DNA of 64,000 nucleotides from Rhizophagus irregularis (Eukaryota; Glomeromycota; Glomeromycetes; Glomerales; Glomeraceae), in contig NC_089452.1 in NCBI RefSeq assembly GCF_026210795.1, positions 1 through 64,000 on the forward strand. Reading direction: 5' to 3'. The position numbers and the translations under genes are program-made. Below the pieces are notes generated by a model that did not search any database, was not told the origin of the DNA, and saw nothing but the letters and a program-made list of their open reading frames with translations. Positions 1 to 11,403 of this stretch are shown here, in pieces. Position 1 is the stretch's first letter. Each line of letters starts with the position of its first letter.

Positions 1-598
1 TAACCCTAACCCTAACCCTAACCCTAACCCTAACCCTAACCCTAACCCTAACCCTAACCCTAACCCTAACCCTAACCCTAACCCTAACCCTAACCCTAAC
101 CCTAACCCTAACCCTAACCCTAACCCTAACCCTAACCCTAACCCTAACCCTAACCCTAACCCTAACCCTAACCCTAACCCTAACCCTAACCCTAACCCTA
201 ACCCTAACCCTAACCCTAACCCTAACCCTAACCCTAACCCTAACCCTAACCCTAACCCTAACCCTAACCCTAACCCTAACCCTAACCCTAACCCTAACCC
301 TAACCCTAACCCTAACCCTAACCCTAACCCTAACCCTAACCCTAACCCTAACCCTAACCCTAACCCTAACCCTAACCCTAACCCTAACCCTAACCCTAAC
401 CCTAACCCTAACCCTAACCCTAACCCTAACCCTAACCCTAACCCTAACCCTAACCCTAACCCTAACCCTAACCTCCTAACCCTAACCCTAACCCTAACCC
501 TAACCCTAACCCTAACCCTAACCCTAACCCTAACCCTAACCCTAACCCTAACCCTAACCCTAACCCTAACCCTAACCCTAACCCTAACCCTAGCCCTA
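1..598. repeat. Telomere, (CCCTAA)n array
   Basis: About 98 nearly perfect head-to-tail CCCTAA units read 5'->3' from base 1. This is the C-rich strand of a TTAGGG telomere, so base 1 is the chromosome end. One slipped unit (CCTCCTAA) lies near 471-478. The array decays at 590-640 into variants such as CCCTAG and CCCTAAG. Confidence 0.98.
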
Positions 599-900
599 AG
601 CCCCTAATAACACTAACCCTAGGCGCGTAGGTCCTAACCCTAAGTAAGGCGGACCAATCAGAAGTTTTTCCGCTTCTGTCACGCGCTCTAACCCTAAGCT
701 TTAGCCAATCAAAAGTTTATCTCGCGCGATCACGCGATCAAGCAAAGCGGGATTAAAATTTCGCCGAGAACGCAGTATTTATTAACCCTAACCGGCCCTG
801 AAAAAATGTGCCGCAAGATATGGTGTTGTATTACGTTTAAAAGGCCAGTCACGTGACTTTTGCACGTGGCTGGCGTTTTACGTTAGGTTACTCAAATCAT
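599..900. repeat. Subtelomere with scattered telomeric hexamers
   Basis: Isolated CCCTAA units at about 612-622, 634-643, 689-698 and 784-792 lie in a locally GC-richer stretch with CGCGCGATCACGCGATC at 722-738. No gene is seen. This looks like eroded telomere grading into subtelomeric sequence. Two near copies of an ACCAATCAGAAGTTT-like / GCCAATCAAAAGTTTAT-like block (about 651-668 and 701-720) suggest a short local duplication. Confidence 0.7.
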
Positions 901-1301
901 GTGACAATTGTCAATGATTCTCTCCACCCGGTACAGTCAGTTGAAGTTGACGCAAACGATCTGCATGGCGCCAGTTTTCGACGCAGCTAAAAACTGCGCT
1001 TTACCTACGCATCACATGATTTCGATAAATATTACACCGATTTCGGATAAATATTTAGCCATTATAAATTTGGATTTGCCGAGTTTCCGGTTGATCCAGC
1101 CATTTTCACTTTTTTGTATTAATTATTTAAAATTAAGGAAACCGCGCGTCATGCTACAAGCAACGCCAAGTTTCATTCTACACGAAGTTTAAGGAAGTTT
1201 AAGCTTTCAAAGTATTTTTAATACTTCCAAGTTAAGTTAATAGTTTCCATATGAACTTTCCTCGACGTAACGTTCGGCGTTTACCCTTTTCGGATGAAGG
1301 C

Positions 1302-1547
1302 TTAGGGCGTCAGCCTTTGCATTCCATAACGTTTCGAAGTTTTAATTAACTTTTGCATGCGTATTTCTTCATACAACGAAAGCGGCATTGCCACCTTTAA
1401 ATCATACGATTTTTTGCCATTGCCAATAAAGTCCATACGTATTGACTTTTGGGTTTTATTTGCAAAAGATTCAAAATTATAAGTTTCATTGATTTGTGCG
1501 CAAGATAAATCAGGGAGGAATGCGAACATGAACGTCCAGTAGTTCAC
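1302..1547 (-). pseudogene. Protein-like fragment, unknown family
   Basis: An 81-residue open stretch with ordinary protein composition: no long homopeptide runs, motifs such as ESFANKTQKS and GNGKKS, and a basic C-terminal half with EEIRMQKLIKT. I do not recognise a named domain. It has no visible partner exon upstream and may be the decayed end of a larger repeated gene. Coding status rests only on composition. Confidence 0.35.
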
Positions 1548-1639
1548 AGAAGTTGGCCGAACGACGTCGCTTGTTCAAATTCTGTTTTTTCTTTGCATTT
1601 TTTTATTCAAAAAATTTTACAAATCGCCTAATCTAACAT

Positions 1640-1680
1640 CGACCCTAACCCCGACCCCGACCCTAACCCGACCTACATAA
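1640..1680. repeat. Interstitial telomere-like patch
   Basis: A short run of CCCTAAC/CCCCGAC/CCCGAC variants at about 1643-1672 recalls the terminal repeat 1 kb inside the chromosome. It is consistent with an old telomere junction or repair event. Confidence 0.6.
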
Positions 1681-1771
1681 CCTATCGCAACTCATCCTAT
1701 TTTCGTTCGACTTTTCTGCCAATTTTAAGATATATGATGCACGAATAAAATAACCCTAAGATTTTACATTT

Positions 1772-2190
1772 TTAACTTCTAATTTCCGAACTGAGCTTTG
1801 TAAGATCATCATAAATTTGGACCAACGACGCCAAATGCAATAAGTTAAAAGATTCAGCCGCAATTAGCAGCTTTTCACAATACGTTTCCTGATTCCTCCA
1901 TTGATTTATCCTCTTAGTAGCAGATTCCTTGTCAACTACTTTAATTGTTTCCAAATTTTCGATAACTCCCCGAGCCAATGCAGTAAATATTTCAGTAGTT
2001 TTTAATTTTTCTGAGGCAACGAAATGTTCATCATTTGCCAGCAAAATTTCACATAGTTTCCTTTTAATAAACAAAAGCATTGAGTAGAATTTAACTCTTC
2101 ATTTACAATAGCTTTATCATCATCATTATCATCATGATCACTTTCACTATCCTCTTCCTCGAAGAAACTGAAACTTCAACACACTCATTC
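1772..2190 (-). pseudogene. Gene fragment: acidic tract plus helical C-terminus
   Basis: The minus strand first encodes an acidic tract (EEEDSESDHDDNDDDKA, about 2170-2115). After one apparent 1-bp shift near 2090 it runs into a 102-residue helical segment ending in TKLSSEIRS (1772-2080). The composition is protein-like and rich in Leu, Glu and Lys. No domain is recognised. The break and the missing upstream start suggest a decayed copy of a repeated gene. Confidence 0.35.
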
Positions 2191-2269
2191 TTACATGTTT
2201 TTTTGTTAATACTTTGATATCGATGTATGTATTACTTCGAGATTTATCTGCGCTACTTCTGAGATTAAT

Positions 2270-2600
2270 GGCTCAATTTGGTGATTCTACTACTACTGCC
2301 ACTTCCACATTTGGTACTTTTCTACTGACTTTAATGGTGTGATTTTACTTGTGATTTTGCTGGTAGCTTTTTTGTTTTAGCCTTCTTTGTTGATTGATGG
2401 TGGAGATTCAATCTGGTACTTTCATTAGATTCGGTACTTTCATCGCTGCCAGTGGCGATTATGTGAAGGTGGATTTAATTCGGTACTTTTATTACTTCGG
2501 TACTTTCATCAGCTGCTAGTGGCGATTAAGGTGCGATTCAATTTGGTACTTGCTAGTAGTGCTTGCGAAGGTGATTTTAATTTGGGTACTTTCGACGATA
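2270..2600. repeat. Degenerate GGTACTTTC-type repeats
   Basis: The phrase TTCGGTACTTT (with CAT or TAT) recurs at about 2416, 2438, 2480, 2497 and 2543, alternating with GTGGCGATTA (2451, 2519). It is an imperfect tandem repeat with no coding sense. Confidence 0.5.
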
Positions 2601-2714
2601 CTTTGATTCTTCACTTATAGGCTGAGAATCATTAACCTCCATCTTCAACAAAACCTATAAAATTTAGATGCGAATAATTATTTTGTAATCAAGAACAATT
2701 TTATTTGATAAATT

Positions 2715-3023
2715 TTACTTACAGAAGTTATTAATTTTTACTATCCATTTATCAATATCATCATAATAATTTCGCATCATGTTCCAGTTGCGGTAACCTG
2801 ACAATGTTGTTCCCACGTTATATTTGAAATAGGTAGCGTTATTTTTTATGCAATTTTGGCTGCCAAATTTTTCAATGCAATGATTATTTAGATTTGACCA
2901 AATTTTTGACGGTATATCAAGAGTTGTGAGGTAATTTAAAGCTAAATCACAGTTCACAAGTTCTGAGTCATTAATTTCGTGATATAATGTTGAGGAAGCA
3001 TAGCGGGCTTTCTCATTTATCAC
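2715..3023 (-). CDS. Hypothetical protein, 102 aa
   Basis: Open reading frame of 102 codons with balanced composition (four Cys, many Asn and Tyr) and a C-terminal segment around YYDDIDKWIVKINNF. No signal peptide or recognised domain. AT-rich DNA on both sides carries no obvious partner exon, so it may be one exon or a relic. Evidence is limited to the open frame and composition. Confidence 0.3.
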   Translation of the reverse strand: MINEKARYASSTLYHEINDSELVNCDLALNYLTTLDIPSKIWSNLNNHCIEKFGSQNCIKNNATYFKYNVGTTLSGYRNWNMMRNYYDDIDKWIVKINNFCK

Positions 3024-4844
3024 ATTAATTTGCCGATCATTTTCCGGATTTTATCACATGCATATAAAATGCCGTTACAAGACATTGCATAAAATTCTAC
3101 ATATTAATATGACCTCAAATATTGCAAATAAATTTATTGCACTTTAAATTTTAATCATACAAAGTTTTATTCAAATTGAATTATTATTTGACCGATTTTT
3201 GCAAGTAGTAACTTTTAATTTAATGCATTTTACGTAAGTTTTTTAATATAATGACTGGCAGATTTAAAAAACTCACATAATAATCGTACTTTAAATCTTG
3301 CAAACTAATAAATATTAATAAAATATATTTGCAAAAAAAATTTTATTAGAATCTGAAATAAATTCAAGAATTTTAATTTTATGTACCTTCCATATAAATT
3401 AAAAATCCATTATAATTCCTGTTGCAAAATCATAAATAACTCAACATATATGCATGCGCTAGAAAAATGAATTTATATTTATTTGAAAGGAGTAGGAATG
3501 AGATCTATCCATAAAAAAGTTAAAAATCGCATTCGATTGAATTATTGGTTCCTTAATAAATACGCTCAACACATTTACTATCAATTCGACATAAACTCTT
3601 GCATTTGAACGTAAATATCTCCTTATCTAATAATTCAATTTGCACGATTTTCGCATTCTAAAATTAGAGCCCATTTACACCTTTCAAAGGAATATAAAAT
3701 TATTCATTTAGCACATGTGTATGTTGATAAATTAACGATAATGTCATTACAATCAAAACCCGACACAAAATTTAAATTATATTTCTTACCAATAATTGTA
3801 GCCATAAAACTCCTTTCACTTTATTTAAAGAATGTTGTTTAAGCTTTTAATGTAATCATACTGATAAAATTCATAAGTCAACTCCTAAAAAAGAGAAAGA
3901 AATAATTAGTCTATTAATAAAGGAAAAAAAATTTCTAAAAATCCTATCTGATCCTTTAAATGGCAAGGGAGTTTCTACCAATAAAGAATTTTTTTTGACA
4001 CTAAACTTATTTAAAACTTTATAACTTACACTTAAGAAGAACTCCTGGAGTTGTCAAAATATATTCCTTTATTTGATTTCAACTATTTTTTGTCAAAAAT
4101 TCTTTTCGTAAAGCCAAATAATATAAACATACTATACTTATTTTCATTTTATAAGGAAGGTTTCAAGTGTTTATAACTTGGATTTCTCCTCCAATAGCCA
4201 GATTCCTTTGTAATACGTTTTTAAACAAGACCTGAAGAATCAATATTTTTTATCGTCCTTCGCTATTAAATTTTTTGCCGCACAATTAAAATAAATTAGT
4301 ACAGCTATCACATATGCGATACATATGATATCCAGCCAATAAAATACATATCTATATACAAACAATTATGTCAGTATTACGTCATTTAAAAATTACTAGA
4401 AAATGTGAATTTTTAGTTATTTATTATGGCGCCGTAACAGATAATTTATTAAATAAAAAACTAAAAATAATACATATGCCGTATCATCAGTGTGATTATT
4501 CAAAAATCGGAAAGCTTCATGCATATGTTGGTTCGAGGATAGGGAGTTGATGTTAAGTGGATTCAGGTAAATGTTCAGGTGTTGAATACTGTAACAATTG
4601 TTTTAATGGTTTATCCATATCTGAAATTATAGTATCAGCTGTACCAACACTAACTGACACGTATTTTCTGAATTACTAATCCAAAATTGAGTACTTTTTG
4701 CAATTCGTTCTATTATCGAAATTAAGTAATAAAAAAAGTAAGATATAAATTTTATAAATTAAAAACCAAACATCATTCTTATAATTTATATTTACCTGTA
4801 ATTTAGCATTATTATTCAATACTGAATCATATTTACTTTTGTAT
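3024..4844. other. AT-rich stretch without a recognisable gene
   Basis: About 1.8 kb of AT-rich DNA. A 60-codon open frame at 4368-4550 (plus) has no supporting features. I see no TIRs or tandem array. Confidence 0.5.
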
Positions 4845-4852
4845 AATTCATA

Positions 4853-5144
4853 AGGACCCCGGATATCTCTAAAACAGGTCATAAGTCACACTTTCGGCAG
4901 ATTGGCCCATTTTTTTAGGGGCTAAAAATCGTTTTTTGTAAATATCTCGGCATCCAGCGGTCCATTTTAATGAACTTTTTTTAAATTGTAGAGTAAATGA
5001 GGCTACAAAATAAAAAAAAGTTCATTAAAATTGAATTACTGGATGCTGAGATATTTATAAAAAACGATTTTTTGAGTTTCAGCAAAAAGGGGTGTTTTTG
5101 GCCAAAAGTCCATTATGACCTTTATATTAGATATCCAGGGTCCT
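4853..5144. mobile_element. Fold-back MITE with perfect 8-bp target duplication
   Basis: A 292-bp near-complete palindrome. It starts AGGACCCCGGATATCT and ends with the matching inverted AGATATCCAGGGTCCT. The inner arms (about 4922-4985 and 5017-5085) pair along their length around an AT-rich loop. The octamer AATTCATA lies directly before (4845-4852) and after (5145-5152) the element. An 8-bp duplication and fold-back structure fit a hAT-mobilised MITE. There is no coding capacity. Confidence 0.88.
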
Positions 5145-5230
5145 AATTCATATAGATTCTTGTAATTCTCGAGTTCAGTCAAATTATCCTAAAAAAATAA
5201 AATATTTTATTCAGAAAAAATGTAATTGTT

Positions 5231-5590
5231 CTAATACCAAGGAAAAATGGACAAAATTGTCCAAAAATAAAAAAAAGTGGACAAAGTTGTCCAAAAATGA
5301 AAAAAAAGTGGACAGAGATGAATGACCAACAACGAAAAAAAGTGGACAAAATTGTTCAAACCCGTAAAAAAGTGATCAAACCCAATAAAAAAGTGGACAA
5401 AATTGTCAAGAAATGAAAAAAAGCGGACAAAGATGAATGACCAAGAACGAAAAAAATTGAACAAAATTGTCCAAACCCGTAAAAAATGACCAAACCCGAT
5501 AAAAAAGTGGACAAAATTGTCCAAATCTGATAAAAAGGTGGACAAAATTATCCAAAATGAAAAAAGTGGACAAAGTTGTCCAAAAACAAG
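5231..5590. repeat. Minisatellite, GTGGACAAAATTGTCCAAA type
   Basis: Roughly a dozen imperfect copies of a 25-30 bp unit AAAAAAGTGGACAAAATTGTCCAAA, varied by inserts such as GAATGACCAA and ACCCGTAAAAA. The core GGACAAAATTGTCC is itself a near palindrome. Open frames across it on both strands are products of the repeat, not genes. Confidence 0.85.
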
Positions 5591-6408
5591 GAAATCTTAT
5601 ACCTTATTGATGAACGTAAAACTTGATGACAACTCTTGTAAGTCAATATACGTGCGACCTTCATTCTTCTTAAATATTATTCTCACTTTATTTTGTTCGA
5701 AAACACATGAATCAATTTTTTTATTTATTACTGTCAAAATATGTGAAAGCACTGTTGAAACTGAATTTTCAACATTGTCAGGTAAAAAAGCTTTTTTTCC
5801 ACAAATCTTTGAATTGAGAATAGCGGAAGGTGTTTTCGACATATTCAAACAAAAAAATACTTGATAATATTTCGTGTGAAATCAAGAAGAAAAATATTTT
5901 TTTTTTTTGATTTTATGACGTGTTTATTTATATTCAATTTTGCCAGCCACATCATTACATCACAAAAAAATGATGATCTGCAGCCAATCATTATTTCGAC
6001 AATTTTGCCAATTTCGACTTGACGAATTTATTTCAGCTTTTTACCATTTTGATTTGCATTGACGAATTGTTTATTTTTTTCGATATTTTCGACATGTCGA
6101 AATTCTTTATTTACGACATGCATCTTTAGGTAATAGACGACATAACAGTCAGTGTGCATGTCCCCTGATTGGGTTGTGTAATATTTTTAATTAAGAAATC
6201 TGCATGTTGCATATCATAGTAAAAAATCCAAAAACATATAGAAAACTGCAAAATTTAACAACTTTTCACTTGTCTGTAACAAAATATTACATCATATCAT
6301 GTAATAAAAAGTGGTTAGGTTTATTGTTTAAATTATATTTATATTATTATTATTCGTTTTAATAAGAATCTTAACGTCAAAGTTTGCATAAATTTTAATT
6401 TATTGATA
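5591..6408. other. AT-rich stretch without a recognisable gene
   Basis: Two overlapping short frames on opposite strands (5597-5864) have no domain support. 6000-6130 is rich in TTTCGACA-like words. No element boundary was found here, although the left end of the element carrying gene A should lie somewhere in this interval. Confidence 0.4.
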
Positions 6409-7682
6409 TGGAGACTTATGAAATTACTTTTGAAGAAAAAACTCCTTTATATTATAGTAGTCAAGAAATATTTTCAGAAGAAACTGAAGAAGATCTTGAA
6501 CTTCTTTTGACAAACTTTTTGAGTTAGAAATATTTGAATTTAATGAAAAAAATTATATTAATGCGCAAAATGCACTAGAACAAGAAGTTGTGGAATATTC
6601 AAGTGATGAAACGAAGAAGAATTTGATACATATGAAGACCAAGAAGTTCCTCCACCTCCTGTTAAAGATGCAAACGAACCTGTATATGGACTTAATCCAG
6701 CCATGTATACAAATTTTTCACCATGTATTCTAGTTGATTATTTAGATAATAAATTGCAAACTTGTGGTCAAACTAAAAATGTTAGGAATTTATGCCAATT
6801 AGTTGGAGTTTGGCAAATAGATGAAAATGCAGTATCAGAATACCAGTCAAAAGGAATACCATTGGGGGTGTGTATGAGTCATTTTAATTATGATCAAAAA
6901 AATCATAATGCATTTATAAAACAATTGCGGAATCCCTGAACAAAGTGAAATTAGCCGTTGACGTTGCTTATTGTGTTCTAAAAATTTTCATTTCTTTAGC
7001 CGTGGAATTGGATGTAAAGATCATTTATGGAAAATGTGGGGAAAATGTATCCAAATTCCATGTGTTAGTCTCTATACATGTAATGCAGTACACGAATGTC
7101 AAGGTATCTCCCAGTGAATTTTTGATGATGTTTCAACAATTCGATATATTTGTTAATCTTATGGTGGGCATTTAAACCGTCGACCTGATTCTGGCAAACG
7201 AAAAACAACTTGTGAACAACATAAATTGCATAAAGAAGATACATCCAAAAGTTTAAAATTATTGGCTCAATAGCTTACGTATGTAGCAAATACTGAAACA
7301 GAAGAAAAAAAAGAAATAATTCTCACTTCTATGTTAGTTCTAGCTTTAAAATTTTTATATACTCCATCTGAAACACCCTTAAAGTATGAATATTATAATT
7401 TTAAAGATAATACACGTTATTTAAATCTTGATGAATTTAATAATACAAATAATACTGATGATTCAATTAAATTTTTAATTGAATTTTACCTAAATTGCCC
7501 AATTACTTTTTTTTAAAATTATTATTAAATATAAATAATATAACGGATATTACACAACCAAAATTAGACTGGACGGATGATAAATGGAAAGAAATTGGGG
7601 AAAAATTGGGAAATGAAGTATGGAATTCGCGTAAAATAGTTACAGATAAAAAATCAGAAATACAATTACCAATTTCTCTTAA
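6409..7682 (+). pseudogene. Gene A, N-terminal half (Cys-rich transposon-type protein)
   Basis: Starts METYEITFEEKTP and continues through an acidic region and a PPPPVKDANEPVYG segment into a Cys/His-rich domain: RCLLCSKNFHFF, GCKDHLW, YTCNAVHEC, TTCEQHKLH. Frameshifts lie near 6520, 6615 and 6930. In-frame stops at 6959 (TGA), about 7114 (TGA), 7157 (TAA) and 7271 (TAG) are all one C-to-T step from CGA, CAA or CAG. The frame stops at element B, and resumes at 14988 when B is removed with one TAA duplicate. I infer a transposon-borne gene of a large repeated fungal family; the Cys/His pattern suggests metal binding. Function unproven. Confidence 0.65.
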
Positions 7683-7858
7683 GGCCGTTCCAACAAATAG
7701 TCTCGTTTAACATCAACCCCCCCTCATTATTTCAAAAAATTCAGATTTAAATGTACATTTTGTATATCACGTGATTTTATAAAAATACGATAATAAAGAT
7801 AAAATAACAATCATTTTACTTAACAAATTATTTATTAAAAGATTATATAATACAAAAA

Positions 7859-8228
7859 TTATTCTCTTTTCCTTTTTCTTGTTAATTCACCAACTTTTTT
7901 CTTACCCCAAGTATGAAAAGAATGACACAAAAGTTGACAATTAGAACAAAGTGGATATACAGATTGATATCCATGAAGTAAATCGTCAGTTGCTTCCACC
8001 AATGAATTATTTTTACCACAATAATAACAAATAGGAGGTTTTTTTAGGCGATTTGAATAATAACCACTTTCAATTGGAGAATCACAGCTAAGAGATTGAC
8101 GAATAAAAACAATACCTTTCAGCTCATGTGAAGGTGGCATCCATTCTTCAATTCCACAAGTAAAATCATTATCATTTATTTTGAGCTGTAATGTGGATAT
8201 CTGCTCTTTTTTTAAAGCACTCATACTA
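7859..8228 (-). pseudogene. Gene B, C-terminal exon segment (zinc-binding)
   Basis: Last 121 or so residues of the gene B product, cut off by element C. It ends in a double CxxC region (PPICYYCGKNNS, then PLCSNCQLLCH) and a basic tail KKKVGELTRKRKRE. Reading across the C insertion after removing one TAA copy joins FCGKIRCI to YSMSALKK with no stop. The Cys pairs predict metal binding. Confidence 0.7.
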
Positions 8229-8231
8229 TAA

Positions 8232-11200
8232 GGGGCGTGCCAGAAATCACGTAATTTTGAGGGTGGGTGGGTGGGTTGGCCTTTTAATCACGTCGATATA
8301 ATCACGTGACATACATAATAATGTAATTTTATTGGTCAATTTCTTATATATACCATCAGTATATTTTTATGCCACAGATCCTTAAAAATCCTTATTCCGA
8401 TTTTGAAATTTTATAGATTAATGTTATAAATAATAATATAATAATAATAATAATATATAATTCATATTTTTTTTATTTATTTATTCTATTTATTTTTATT
8501 TTAATATTTATTTCGTATATATTTATTATTTAATAATGTATTATAAAGTTATTTATTAATAAACATATTTTAAAAATTTAATATGAAGTGTCTCTTTCCG
8601 AAACTATTAAACTATAAAAAAATACGAAAAATTAAATCAAAATTATTAATCTAAAATAAAAAAATCTTTTTTTTTTCATTACAAAATTAGTGATCGTCAG
8701 TTACTGCGCCACCCGAAATGATAATAATTCGTATTCATAAAACTGCGGTGTGATTTACATAGAACAATTCTCATTTAAGTTTACCAATCATATGTTAAAA
8801 TTAAAAATAATCATCCGCCGATCTGTTCATCAGGTTAGCACAACGCATAATGACATAATAAATTTTTTTTTTATTTCATACAAGAACAACGAACTGTTCA
8901 ATTATTACAAACTTTAATTATTACAAACTATTATTCTCTATCCGACTGAACTTCACGAACATCCTGTTCAATTTCTTGCCATGGGTTTCTTTGAATAATA
9001 TCCTCAGCAACATTAAAGTTTAATGGAATAACTACACATTCCATTTCCGTTTCGTTAGCTGTTCGTTTTGAATTTCTTTTTTGTTGAGTACGGCGTTTAT
9101 TATAATGTGAGTGTATATTGCGCTTATGTTCTTTTATAAACTTGAGAGTCGGAAAATATTTGCCGCATATATCACAACACAAACGCTGATGTAATTCTTG
9201 TGGAATTGATGGACAACAACGATCATATTCAAGGATTTTAAGTTTATCATGATATTGAAGTGCATGAATTGGATTAATAAAATGTCCATCTTTTCCTTTG
9301 GTAGTTGGAGAAAGAAATCCATTGTTTTCATCTAAGAGTTTTGCTGCATCTGGAGCTCTGTATTCACTACAACACTCTCGGTTCTTACATTTTTTTATAT
9401 CCAGTGAATAGCGGCAAAGTTGTGTATGTTCCTCTATCCATTCCCACGATATTGAAGGTTCAGGTTCATCAAACGGATTTCTCTCCTGATCAACATACTC
9501 TACCGTAACAGGTTTTCCATGTATATCATCTCGTTTCCATATATCGCATAATTTATTTCCTGAATATTCAAAATTTCGTCTTGCTAACTCTTCATCTATT
9601 ACATTTCCTTGACTATTTAAATGTGACCCAAATTCCTCTATAGGTAAAGTAATACCAGCGAGTTTTTCAGATAAAGGCCACGCTTCGCTCTACTGGATTA
9701 TATGCACTTTGACCTGGGGCATGAGTACGAACAGTTAGGTAATCTAAATCAAGAGAACGAAAAAGGTGAGCATATTGAATAATGTTTTTCATATGTTTTG
9801 GATTCTCGTCAGGTCCACCATCAACAAGAAGAACCCAAATTGGTCTAACTTTATCTTCTTTTTTTAGAGTATTAGAAAAATTTTCATTTTTAATAATACT
9901 TTCTAAATCCGCGATGTGAGTTGCTGATGATGTTCCAATAAAATATTCTGGCCTAATGAATATGAAAAGTTGACCAGTTCGAAGTGTATTACTTGAATCA
10001 GCTGGATTAATAACTAAATAAACGGAAGGTATGAGTTTCATTTTTGATCCCGTTGGAAAATCATGATCTTCAACAGTTACGGGTTCATTAACAGATTGGA
10101 TTGTTTTAAATGTACGGCCAACTGCAGGTATACCCAACCCAATCTTTGCTTTATCGTCTTGAGAGATGATAATTGACTCATCTGCAAATACTTCGGCAAA
10201 TATTTTTGCTGCTTTAACAGACGCTAAACAGTAGTGTTCATCAACATGCGATTTCATATCTGTTCGTGCTACAGAGGCAAGACCAACTTTTGCTGGATGA
10301 TGATGACGACGTGCGGCAAAAGTATTTTGATGGCGAGGTTGAAGATAAGTGGATAAGCATTGGCGGGATAAGTAAGTATTATATTTTTCTTCTAAAGTTT
10401 CGCGTAAATGCTTTATTGTTCTTACTTTAATAACCACTTTTCTTCGTTTAGCATGGGCAGCTCCGAATTCAACACTATCATGGATCTTATCCCATAATTC
10501 TGGATCTTTCATAGCTGCAGATGGTCTTCCCGGAGTATTATATTGTTCAACAACTCCTTCTTCTATTAATTTTTTTTTTTGTTCTTAATTTTGATTGAGC
10601 TTCAGCATGTCGTTTCAATTTACTTAATAATACACGTTGTTCTGATAGAGTATGTTCTTCTTCAATTATTTTAGTTTTTAACGTAACTTTTAATGATTCA
10701 TCTGTGGTAATTTCTACCATTTGTTGACATTCTGATATATTCTTTATGGCTGAATTAATTTTATTAGCCACATTTTGTTGTGATCTAGCATTAGTTTGTA
10801 TTGTTGTAGTATCAATAAACTCATTAACAATCGGTCTTGGAGTAGTAATATGTTGCGGAATAGAAGTGTGTTTTGGAGGAGTAGGAGTAGAAGTAGAAGT
10901 AGAAGCAGTAGGAGTACGAGGAGTACGATGTGATAAAAAAAAATTTTGATGAGAATGAATAGTAGGAGGTATAGTGTTATAATATTCATTAATTTTATTT
11001 TCAATAAAAGAAGTATTCTGTTCTCTAACTTCTTTCCAAGCAGTTATACATTCTTGCATTAATTTTTGACGATTTGGTTTTGAATTACATAGTACTGCTT
11101 GTTTATAATACGCATATGCATTACAAAATTCTTGATATTTATCTTGGGGTTCATTATAAAAGAAGGTTTTATTAAATTTTGGCAGTTTTAAAAAACTTTG

Positions 11201-11403
11201 CATTTTTCAAAGAAAAAAAATGATAATCAAATCGGATAAAAATTTTTTATAATTTATTTAATTAAGACAATCGGTTTCATTTTACAATTGTCCACAATTT
11301 TTTTTTTAGCCAATCAAATTTCTAATTAATCAAATGATCACCTGGGGGGTAGGGGGGGTCAGGTCTCTAATTGAGCGAAATCAGGTGATTTCTGGCACGC
11401 CCC
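8232..11403. mobile_element. DNA transposon C nested in B
   Basis: 3172 bp with terminal inverted repeats GGGGCGTGCCAGAAATCAC at both ends, followed by GGG-rich subterminal runs (GGGTGGGTGGGTGGG near 8262; GGGGGGTAGGGGGGG near 11344). TAA flanks both sides (8229-8231 and 11404-11406). It encodes one minus-strand DDE-type transposase related to that of B. The right flank of C continues directly into gene B coding sequence, which proves the nesting order. Confidence 0.9.
8931..11203 (-). pseudogene. Gene C: DDE-type transposase with C2H2 finger
   Basis: One long gene read as 218 + 281 + about 240 residues with two 1-bp breaks, near 10570 (an 11-base A/T run) and near 9680. Order: helical N-terminus; Thr/Pro/Ser linker; coiled-coil KIIEEEHTLSEQRVLLSKL; GRPSA; the catalytic core with candidate acidic residues in SQDDKAKIG, LLVDGGPDENPKH and SAYNPVERS; Cys-rich KKCKNRECCSEY; and a C-terminal zinc finger CCDICGKYFPTLKFIKEH..H. 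The D-D-E spacing pattern marks an RNase-H-fold transposase. Both breaks are single-base, so activity may have been lost recently, or the breaks may be sequencing errors. Confidence 0.75.

Noticed and set aside
908-1192. 94-codon plus frame next to the telomere
   Set aside because: No domain, no repeat-family resemblance and no splice or start context; likely a chance frame.
5231-5864. Phe-rich minus-strand frame and overlapping plus-strand frames in the minisatellite
   Set aside because: The frames follow from a repeated 25-30 bp unit and have low-complexity repeated peptides; no independent coding signal.
10744-11004. Leu-rich minus frame and Val/Gly-rich plus frame
   Set aside because: Shadows of the Thr/Pro/Ser linker of gene C encoded by a GTAGAAGTAGAAGTA-type repeat.
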